Positions 30,951 through 40,949 of a DNA stretch of 64,000 nucleotides are shown piece by piece. The stretch covers positions 44,133,454 to 44,197,453 of the forward strand of contig NC_030389.2 of NCBI RefSeq assembly GCF_001625215.2, written 5' to 3'. The notes under the pieces were generated by a model. The model was not told the origin of the DNA. It saw only the letters and a program-made list of their open reading frames with translations, and did no database searches. The translations under genes were made by a program, and so were the position numbers. The stretch is from Daucus carota subsp. sativus. Its lineage: Eukaryota; Streptophyta; Magnoliopsida; Apiales; Apiaceae. Positions within the stretch are counted from its first letter, which is position 1; the number at the start of each line of letters is the position of its first letter.

Positions 30951-33584
30951 TTCCGTTGTTTCTTTACTTGCCCTTTTGCAAACTTATTATATTAAGTCTT
31001 ACCGTATTTCGAGGTGTGGGCCCTCTTTTGATGCTTCACAAGTTGTATTATAAACTAAGTTTCTGGATTCTCGAGGGTATGCCCTTCTGACACACTTTAA
31101 CTTTTGGCTACTTAACTGTAATCTTTTGACGACGCGCCCATGCTCTTACGCATTTCTGAATTTATGGGAGAGGGCGCGCCCTGATGGGTATTATGCTTTA
31201 GTTTTTGGTACCAACACCCTATTCCACATTGTTTGCATATAGCTTTCATTATGCTTGCTGTTAATTGTTAGGGCTGTATCGCTCCCAAAAGGCCGCGCCT
31301 TCAGAAGGTCATGCTCTTCTCCCGTGACTACGGGGGCGCGCCTTGTTACAATATGCAGCAGCGAAGCCATGCTTTGACCCCTTTCAAGAATCGTAAATGC
31401 GGAGGGTGCGGCCTTTCCTGAAAGCGCCCCCTTTTTTCCAAAAGATAGCACAAGTAGTGGACATGGCACATATTATCGCCTCGTTTTCTCAATCCTATAC
31501 TTTGTTATAACAAGTAGTACTCCCCAAATTTTCTTGATATTGGAGATATCAGGGGAATTTTTACTCCGTATATATCACGCATCCTCTTCCGAGAGCGCGT
31601 CCGCGCATAGAGGCGCGACGTAAGCCACTTCTATTCCTCGACATTTCAAGGTGCAGTTTGTGCACAAGCCTTGCAAGTATGTAATGTCGGTATTTTTGGT
31701 CATTTTAGCAAAGTGGCTAGACATGAGGCCGGCGCATCTTTATGATGTGTTCATAAGTAATGAGCAATCTTTATGTAGATAAAAGAAAACACGGGGCGCG
31801 GCCTATCTGTCGTTGACAGTGGCGCAGATTCGCCTATTCCTTCCAAAGGACACATTCAACCATAACATTCGCGCCAATGAACTTCAACAAAAGAAGGGCG
31901 CGCCTTCGCGGTGCGAAGGTTTGTGGCTTTTTTTTTTTTTTTTTTTTTTAGCCTTAGTGTGTCCATGATACCCAGGAATAGTAAATATAAGGCGCGACTT
32001 ACAGAATGGCGCTGCCTTGTTATAACATGACCCTTTTTTATCTTTTAAAGAATTGCCTAAGCAGAGGGCGCGGCCGATGGCGCTGCCTTACTTGTAATAT
32101 TTCTTTTTCTTCCAAGGACTGTATAAGCAGAGGGCGCAGCCTTACTTGTAATGTGGGCTCCTTTGATCTTTTTCCAAGGATTAAGTAGAGGGCGCGGCCG
32201 TCGGCGCGGCCTTACTTTTTCACGCGTGAATCACTTGCTTAAGAAAATCAAGAGCACCACTCCCCAGTCCATACATCATCCCATATGGGGCATCACGAAC
32301 CTTATCGTGGTTTAAAAAACTTCGGTGCGTCGCACGGGTCCCAGAGCTCATAGCTCAATGGGGAATTAATAGATAAAGTGTTATCCAGAGCATATCATGG
32401 ATATGTAAGATCCAGAGCGTATCATGGATGCGTAAGTATAATGTCCAGAGCGTATCATGGATGCGCAAATATAGTATCCAGAGCTAGTCATGGATAATTA
32501 GGCAACCTTTGAAAGGTCTTAAGTGTATCATGATCAGAGACCTTGCAGGTATCATGCTACGTTCCTGTAGAACGGAGGGCGCGCCCTCATCAAGATGGGC
32601 AGCTCCTTTAGCATGTTGGACTTGACCTGCACTTTATCATGTATACGACTTAATACTGATGGTCAGTGTTACCTCATGACGCGCCCGGTTAGGGGAAGGC
32701 GCGTCCTCCCAAATTATCAACCCTAGAAACATGACTTTGGAACTCGGGGTGCGTCCAACTAGGAGGAAGCGCGTCTTTGAAGCATCTTCCTTCTCAACAT
32801 TTTTATCTTGGGGGCGCGCCCTCATGCGCTTCCTAAAGTGATGAGTACTCCCGAGAGGGCGCGCCCTGGGGAGCGACGTGACCTCTTCAAGACTACTGAG
32901 CTCCTTTCCTGCATATGTTTGTCTGAGGGCGCGCCTGGTCAGGGGAAGGCGCGCACCCTTGCGACTTTTCGAGCTAGGTTCCATCTGAATAGCTCGTCCC
33001 CCGTAACTTTCCCCAGAGGCGCGCCCTGGCAAGGGAAGGCGCGACTTCTTCGAAAATGTTAAAGGGTGCATCCCTCATGGTGGTGGTCGAACACCACATT
33101 ACCTGTAGTTTTCAATGTGCCATACTTCTAGAGAATGCAGTAACGAGGAGGTTTAGAGTAGAGTTTACCTGGAGGCGCGCCCTGTCGGGGGGAGGCGCGA
33201 CTTCTTCGGAGGTGTCAGGGAATGCATTCCTCACGGTGGTAGTCGGTCACCACATCACCTGGAGGTGTACCCTGTCAGGGGGAGGCGTACCCTCCGAACG
33301 CGTCAGGTCTCCGAAGATCACATCCTTCGACGACTCCCCGGTCCAGAAAACCCCGATTGCAAATTAGGCTACCTCCTAGAATTTCGTTGAAGATCATCCT
33401 CCGCCGAACTCTTGGTGGAGATTTCATTGTTTTGTGGAGAGGTAGATGAAGGTCTCCTCTTCTCTTGTGCTCCAGCCATCACCCTGCCGGAAAACGCTCC
33501 TCCTCTCCGTGCGAATCTCCGTTGTGTGACATCTTTTCCTCCTAAGATGAAGATCTTGAATAGCCCCTCCTTCTAGCGCCAATT
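30951..33584. other. Non-coding GC-rich interior of the retrotransposon
   Basis: Where an autonomous element would have gag-pol there is no long open frame. The region has many GGCGCGCC and related GGGCGCGRCC motifs, short near-repeats (CCAGAGCGTATCATGGATGC near 32410-32480; GGAGGCGCGCCCTG-type near 33015-33290), a 20-odd T run near 31929, and near 31505-31560 a second copy of the polypurine-tract-like segment (minus AATTTGGGGAGTACT). Confidence 0.6.
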
Positions 33585-34613
33585 TGTTGATAGAGGAATT
33601 TGGTAATCAACAAAGATGAGGTTCATGGCCGGAATCAAGATCTGTGACGGTGGTTTCGGTCGCCGGAGTGCGGTGGTTGTGTGTTTTTAGGGGGTGGCTG
33701 AGATTAGGGTTTTGAGTTGGTCTCACGTGCTCTCAACTCATGATCCCCTAATGTGCCTACGTACCCCTATATTTATAGGGGATCAAGCCGTACGTAGTTC
33801 TGTTACCAAGACTCCTAGTTTGATCAGGACTAGGCCTCTTGGGGATAAGACCGACCCGGAGGTGGTGACTTATCTCTTAGACGTCCAACGCCTTCAGAGT
33901 CCTACTCCAGTTAGAATTAAGCCTTGAGGCCAACTACCTCAGACTCCTAGTCCAAGTACATCACGGATACGGCATCATCTCCACTACGAGAGATGACACT
34001 AACCGCTACTTTTCATAGCATGGAGGAGACGTCTGGTAGAGCCGTGACCAATTCCTTGAGGTGTAGGGCGCGCCCTTCCCCCTTAGTGAAGGTTCTCACT
34101 AAGAGGTAAGACAAGTAAGGAGCCAAGTTACACGATCGTCCCAGTCCCCCAATGAGGACTAACTCACCAGAATACAGGACCCGGACATATGATCGGCCTT
34201 CGTGTTACCCCTGAGGGCCTTCTACAACCATGATCACCCCAGGCCCCCGCACGAGGACAACCCGGCAGATAGCAGGACTGGGGATTATAGATCACGCCCG
34301 GACGTAACCCGGGAACTACCAGATGAGCCTGATAACTACCAGATGAGCTCTGGCACTAGTCTTCATATCCCTCGGAAGGGTCGTCATATCCCTCGGAAGG
34401 GTCGTCACTGAGACTCACTCATCCTCACACACAATGATTTTACCTGTGGGCGCGACCCCTGAGGGCGCGCCCTTTGTCTTCGCTGTCTTGTCCCATGAGT
34501 TGTTTGAACAATAGGTCAGTCTCGTCTTCCAATACCCGGAGGTCGCGCCCTTGGAGACACCCCGAGAAGGGCGCGCCCTTGTCTTCACCTTGTGCTCAAT
34601 TTCCATCATAACA
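33585..34613 (-). repeat. 5' LTR of the retrotransposon (right)
   Basis: 1029 bp, partner of 26497-27525. On the minus strand it starts TGTTATGATGG and ends CTATCAACA, followed by AA and the primer-binding site. Confidence 0.92.
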
Positions 34614-34618
34614 GAAAC

Positions 34619-36590
34619 GAAAAAGAACAATAATGCCACAAAATAGTGTACAAGAAATTCATTTTGTAAGAGTTCACAAAATACTGAAAACAAAGATTCG
34701 ATAAAATTATATTTGGTCAATGTTATCTGATAGACTAATACTCTATGGTGAAATAAGCACTGCCATCATTTCATGTGTCATTAACGTATTAACTCTGGAA
34801 TTGGTATGCAATTTCTGGTGCTTCTCAAACTAGAATTTTCTAACTTCTTAAATTTTATAAAGTTTTTATACAAACTATACAATAAATTATTTCTTACTTA
34901 TAAATCTAAAAACGACTTAAAATCCCAACCAAAAAAGATCATAATAAATATTATTACCTCCGTCCTACTCATTTTTATAATTTATTTTCAATTTTTTTTA
35001 TCCTGTCTCCTAATATAGGAATGGAGGGATATAAAATACTATAAATTTATTGCTCGGAAAAAAAACAATTACCATGTGTATAAATATATTGTCACAGAAT
35101 TCCACAACTTGAGTCGAACCTCGTCAAAATGAAGCAGCCCCGGTGAATCCGAGGCTGTCACAATCAACCCAGTGGCATGGCATGGATTTTACCTTAAATG
35201 TGAATTACAGCTTTCACAAATAAAATAATTTATCAAGATTTTTTCGCACACAAAAGTAACCGAAAATGTTAAAATTTTATCACAAGCTTTATACTTGAAA
35301 CTTGAAAGTTGAAAGCTGAAGCCAAGTTAGAGTTGACTTTTCACATTATGATCTGAGTTGACAAACGGAGAATTTGTTACATGCATCTATAGTACTCCCT
35401 CCGTTTTTTTATTCTTTTCTCGTTTGATATGTTGGGACTGTTCATCACATGAGATAAATTACTAATTTACGTCTAATCTATAAGACTAAATATAATCGTG
35501 AGTTATCTTGTTGGATTCGTATTCACGAGTAATTTAATATAGTGAAATTTTCATATTTAATATCAATATGAAATTATTGATATTAAGAATCAAAGATGTA
35601 TATTGGCAACGTGCTAAAGAGAAACAGGAAACGTAATAAGAGACGGTGGGCGTATGTGATTATTAATTACTCTATGAAATTGTTTGAATTAATTTTTACA
35701 TTGTGAATAAATAGTGATTATTTGTGAGGTTAATAATTGTTCGTCTTTTTTATCATGAACTATTCTATCGAGCACAAGAATCAAGTCTGGTGTTTCTTAT
35801 TCGACAAATTGTCAATTATTGACAAATGATTGGAACTTAAGCTAATACCATAGTTCATTCCGCAAACAAAATTACAACAATACAGTAACGTGAGAACTAA
35901 ATAACTACTCCCAAAATTTAAACAAAATTTATATTTCAATTTTCATATATAGAAGTATTTAAAACGTTACTGAGAATCCCAAAAAACAAAGTTAGGAGAC
36001 CTAATTTTTGATGTTTTGGAGTTTTTTTTAACTTACAAATTATGGGTATCTACTATTTTTTTTTACTTATAATCTACTTTTATTACCTAAAACAAATGAT
36101 CCTTGCTTAAAGTAAAAAAAATGAAGTAGAAGTTATAAGTTAGTTGAGACATATAAGTGATTAAAGTGTTTGGGAAAAAAGGTATTCCCTCCATCCCCTT
36201 TTACAGGTTCATTTTAACTTTTTGATCAGTCAAATTGATTATATTTTGACTGAACTTTGCATGTATCAGGTAATTGAGAAAAATAATAAAAAATATATCT
36301 AGTTTATTTTAATATGCAACTTTCAGATTTTGGAAATGATGAGTTGATAAATTGTAATGTTTAGTCAACAATGGGTCAATTTGACAATTAGAAAAACAAA
36401 ATAGACATGTAAAAAGGAACAAAAAGAGTAAAATACATGAGGAAAAATTTAGAATTCTTAATTTTTTATAAGTACTTCTCGACTTTTTACCCAAACCAAA
36501 GCATACGAAGGGGCTTGAAAGATCTACGCAAACACCCACTTATTTACGTCCAGCAAAGGACCCCCAGTTTTTTTTTTTTTTAATGCAATC
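34619..36590. other. AT-rich spacer with MITE remnants
   Basis: No gene supportable in about 2 kb. Half-ends of Stowaway-like MITEs (ACTCCCTCCGTTTTTT near 35393, ATTCCCTCCATCCCC near 36184, ACCTCCGTCCTACTC near 34957) and a TTATAAG-type fragment near 36060-36175 are visible. Confidence 0.45.
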
Positions 36591-36605
36591 AAAGGACCCC
36601 AGTTG

Positions 36606-36740
36606 AGCACGATTGGATAGCCCAAGTGGTGGGCTTATCCTCCGTTGTCCCGGGAGACCCGGGTTCGACTCTGGCTCATCTCAAAAAGTATTAGAACAGA
36701 TACTAATTTATAAGGCATATAAGCCTGCATTGTAAAAAAA
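36606..36740 (+). repeat. tRNA-derived SINE with intact target duplication
   Basis: A 135-bp SINE flanked by a perfect 15-bp duplication AAAGGACCCCAGTTG (36591-36605 and 36741-36755). Box A side is GATTGGATAGCCCAAGTGG, box B is GGTTCGACTCT, and it ends with an A run. It is the best copy in the window and the reference for relics at 1172, 22698, 25911 and 56526. Confidence 0.92.
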
Positions 36741-37085
36741 AAAGGACCCCAGTTGTAATATATTTTATTTTAATTTCATTATATCTCATCATTGATGATG
36801 TTTTTTTTTGTCAAACATTGACGAAGACATGAGATGATGAGAAGATAATACTTCATTTTGTACGATATAAAATTTAGAAAAATATAGCAGCACACAAGAC
36901 AGGAAATTGAGGGGAAATAAATAAATGGGGAACGCGGAATTGACGAAAGGGTGAACTCATCTTTCTTCCCTTCCCTTCTTCTTCCACAAAGAGAGAGAGG
37001 GAGGAAAATACCAACAACAAACCACCAAGACCCTTTCTCGGTGGGCCCCACCCCCTCACAAACGCGCTTCCCTATTCTTTCCCAG

Positions 37086-37917
37086 GTACATATATATACA
37101 TACAATAATACTTACATTATTTTTCACACCCATTTTCTTGGTTTTATCAGCTTCTTCATTTTGGTGAATTTTTTGTATCAAGTGTTTGGTATTGGGATTT
37201 TCTTGCATTTGGGTACTTGTGTTTTGGTAAAAAGGTTGGATCTTTGTGATTATCATAAAGGTATTTTGAGGTACATTTCTTGGTTAAGTCAACTTTTTTT
37301 CATTTGGGTATTTGCATTTTGGTAAAAAGATTGTAACTTTGTGATTATAATAAAGATTTTTTAGGTACATAGATTGTGTTCACACATATTTGGTGCTTTT
37401 TATATCAAGAATTTCATAATTGAATTTGAAGTTTAGGTAAAAAGATTGTATCTTTGTGATTATCATAGATATATTTGAGGGTACATATTTTGTGTTCACA
37501 CATATCTGTTGTTTTAGTCAGCTTCTTTATTTTGGTGCTTATCGTGCCAAGAATTTGAAATTTGAACTTTTTTCCCATTTGGATGTTCGATATTTGGTGA
37601 AAATATTGTATCTTTGTGATTAGCATAGAGCTACTTGAGGTACATACAGGCATACATACAATTCATGGATTGTGTCCATACCATTTCTTGATTTAGTCAG
37701 CCTTTTAGTTTGTGTGCTTTGGTGTCAAAAAATTGATAATTGGCCTTATTTTTATTTGGGTACTTGAATTTGATATAAAAATTATATCTTTGTACCTATT
37801 GTTGGTTTTCAGCTTATTCATTTGGCTGTTTTTGATATCAAAGTTTGATTTTTGGCTTTTCTGGTATCTGGGTACTTGAATTTTGATAAAAAGGTGAAAT
37901 CTTTGTGATTGATATAG
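37086..37917 (+). other. 5' UTR intron made of degenerate tandem repeats
   Basis: A likely first intron of the RINGv gene: donor AG|GTACAT at 37086 after a CT-rich leader and acceptor ATATAG at 37917, 31 bp before the ATG. It consists of about six diverged units of 100-160 bp, each with TTTGGTAAAAAGATTGTATC, TTTGTGATTATCATA and a GAGGTACAT motif close to the donor sequence. Confidence 0.6.
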
Positions 37918-37947
37918 GGCTATTTCGGGCTCATTTAAACTGTAAAA

Positions 37948-40900
37948 ATGGGGGATCATTTAGTTGTTGATGTGAACCGGCTTGTGAAGCCTGAGATATC
38001 ATCTGGGATAGATGAAAGGCAGCATTCACTATCTCCGTCGCCTCTGGGAAAGTCTTCAGCCTCATCATCTGCCGTGGTGGTGTCAGAGGAGAGAATGGAT
38101 GATGCAAATGATGAGGAAGCACCTCTTATAACAATGGCCGAGTGTCGTATTTGCCAGGATGAGGATGCTATTACAAATATGGAGGCCCCTTGTGCTTGCA
38201 GCGGCAGTCTTAAGGTAATTTTTGTAGATTTTATGGATGATTTTTGCTTAGTATGGAATATGAATGATCGAGGAGGTGAGAAATGTGAAAGTTGTGATCT
38301 ACTGATCTTTTTTGTTGATTACCATGAACTTGAATGTAAAAGATATCAAATGTGAAAATCACTAAAAACTTTGGGTCAACAAAGTGAACAATTGTTGGCT
38401 GAGCTGAAATAAATGATTATAAATATTACCCTTTATTTTAAATAAAATTTTGGTGTCATAGTACCTCGGTTGGACTCTTTTGTTGTTCTTTCCTCTAGAA
38501 AAATATATCTAGTAACCCTAATTGGGTGTTGAGTGGATAGTTTGGAGTCTTTGATATCTTTATAACTGGTGAGTCGGGTTTTATTTCTTTTTGGTGTGTG
38601 TTGTCTGATTTATTCATGGTTTGCCCAAATTTTATGCAGTATGCTCACAGAAAGTGTGTCCAGCACTGGTGCAATGAGAAAGGAGACATCACATGTGAAA
38701 TTTGCCATCAGGTACTTTTATTGCTCATTTTAATTATTATTTCAGCTATTCTTCTGTCTAACGTTTAAGCTGAAGATAAGATGATGCATTGTCCTGTTTG
38801 TACCTCATGTGAGTTTTCTATACTGCAATAGAAAAACCATGTTAACTTATTAACATTCCCCGTTAATAATAAGAGTTACTGATATTCCCAGGGGAAAGCA
38901 TTGTGTACTATAACACTGTTGCCTTGTGTATTACTATGTTAAGGTTTAAACCAACTGGTTCCTCTTATAAAACATTAGAAGTAAGTTGGTTATTACTTTG
39001 AATGTTAAATTGTCATGTTACCATGTCAGAGTATCGATTTGTGTTGATGTGGCTTAATGTATCTCTCTAAATGTGGCCTTGCATTAAAAATCATGGGACT
39101 TGAATCCCTTTAGGACAGGAATTGAAAGGTCGGTTCCTGCGGTGAGGGGTATTCTCTTTATTTTATATTTATATCTCACTGTATGGAGTGAAGTCTTCGT
39201 GGAAATTTGAGGTTTTGTCATGTCTATGATTGCTGTTGCTGCAGCTTAATTGTTATCAATGTACTCTGTCACTTGATTTTACTTCGACTTCTAATGATGT
39301 ATATCTTGCCATTGATACGCAGACTTACCAACCTGGCTTTACTGCTCCTCCTCGACCACAACCTGAGGAGACTACCATAGATATTGGGTAACTTCTACTT
39401 TCTTGTATGGTATTGTATGCTGTAATTATATAAATCTTTGAAGGAGCATGTGGCAGACTATTCTCCTGGAAGAACAAGAGATTTGAATTAGTATGACATA
39501 CTGATTTCTGTTGATATATCTATTAGGGGAGGATGGCATATATCTGGCACACCCTTAGATTTGCATGATCCTCGCATTTTGGCAATCTCAGAAGCAGAAC
39601 GTCAAATTTTGGAGGCCGAGTATGATGAATATAATTCAACAAACGCCAGTGGAGCTTCGTTCTTCCGTTCAGCTGCTCTTATTGTAAGCCCTTAATGATT
39701 TGCATTTTGCAATCAGAAAAACTAATTCAATGAGCATATAGTGATAGAGTCTTGACTCTTGAGTTGAAAAGATTCAGTATTCAATTGCCACAATTGTCCC
39801 TTTTCCTCTTTTCCGGTAAAGAAACTTCATTATGCGTCTGTTAATTAAAATAAAGAAAAAGGTTTTATGATCAAAATATTTTGTGAAAAACTTGTACTTA
39901 TATATTTGTTGTTTCAGTAAAGTGTTATGGTCTCAATTTCACGTGAACCTGCTTATTCATAGTTTACTTGGGATCAAGGAAGAAACCGGTTGTTTGCTTA
40001 TTCTTTTTGCTTCCGTCGAGTCATCATGTGGTATTCTAATTTTTAATGGATTGACTGGCAGTTGATGGCTCTCTTGCTACTGAGGCATGCAGTAACCGTA
40101 ACCGATACTGATGAAGACGGCGATGAATCTAATTTCTTTACTGTAAGCAGAGCTTGAATCTCTTGCATTTTATTTTCAGGATTTTGTATGTGTTCAATGT
40201 TTAGTGCTTTACCTATCTTTAAATTGACTCCCTGCATAATATGATGCTGTACAGCTTTTCTTACTCCGGGCTACTGGATTTCTGTTGCCCTGTTACATCA
40301 TGGCCTGGGCCATTAGTATCATGCAACGCAGAAGACAAAGACAGGTTAATATCCATCCGACTCCTATTTAATATAAGTTCATCCTATATATCTATTAACA
40401 GCGTACATTTTATAGTCAATTTCTGCCTTTTTTTCCTAGTACACGGGTGGGGAGTATTTTACATGTTTCACGATATAAAAGAACAGAGTGCACTTAAGAA
40501 AACAGAATTATACAAAGACGTATAGGTGCCTATTTAGGCAATTGCAAGTCTACTCTGACATTGAAATGCCGAGAGATAACCATTCGACATGTGTTGGACA
40601 TAATTGTATGATGGTTCACCCTTAAACATATGATCCTCACAAAATTTTTATATTTAAAAATCTCTGCACATCATACGTTCAGTGCCTAATCTCCGTTTTA
40701 ATTATCCTGTTTATCTCCTTCAATAAACTGTTTAGTCTCACACTATAATATCTTTGGTGAAAGCAGGAGGCTGCGGCACTGGCAGCAACACAATTTGCTT
40801 TAGTAATACAATCAAGAACACCCAGGGGTCTACATTTCACACTTGCATCCTCACCTGCGTTAGCATCCTCACCCGTCTTAGCATCACCACGTCCACTAGC

Positions 40901-40949
40901 ATCACCAATCGCTGTCACCACCCAGCAACAAGAACAACAAACTGCATGA
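37948..40949 (+). CDS. RINGv (MARCH-like) membrane E3 ubiquitin ligase
   Basis: Seven coding exons: 37948-38214, 38640-38711, 39323-39387, 39527-39683, 40062-40142, 40255-40344, 40767-40949, all with GT..AG borders, giving 304 aa. The C4HC3 RING-variant domain has Cys66, Cys69, Cys82, Cys84, His92, Cys95, Cys108, Cys111 with family spacing. It is followed by the plant DUF3675-type segment (QPGFTAPPRP, WHISGTPLDLHDPRILAISE, AERQILEAEYDEY) and two hydrophobic helices: FFRSAALILMALLLLRHAV and LFLLRATGFLLPCYIMAWAI. The tail is Ser/Pro/Ala rich with repeated ASSP/ASP and ends in QQQEQQTA. It should sit in an endomembrane and ubiquitinate membrane proteins. The Arabidopsis relatives include PIT1; I do not assign a symbol. 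Long reading past exon 1 to 38355 is intron read-through. Confidence 0.9.

Larger units (their letters stand above)
26497..34613 (-). mobile_element. Non-autonomous LTR retrotransposon, Tat/Retand-like
   Basis: An 8.1-kb element flanked by GAAAC (26492-26496 and 34614-34618). Its two 1029-bp LTRs start TG and end CA and look the same base for base, so insertion is very recent. Orientation follows from the primer-binding site next to the right LTR (minus strand TTGGCGCTAGAAGGAG, about 33566-33582) and a polypurine tract next to the left LTR (minus AATCTGGGGAGTACT, 27526-27540). The element thus runs right to left. I see no gag, protease, RT, RNase H or integrase. The only longer open stretches (28473-30950) are on the opposite strand, near the 3' LTR, as the antisense ORF of Tat-lineage Ty3/gypsy elements. 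The element looks structurally whole but is non-autonomous. GC-rich, with about 25 GGCGCGCC sites. Confidence 0.85.

Noticed and set aside
38215-38355. Longer first exon of the RINGv gene
   Set aside because: The frame past 38214 is intron: a GT donor lies there and the RINGv cysteines continue in the exon at 38640.
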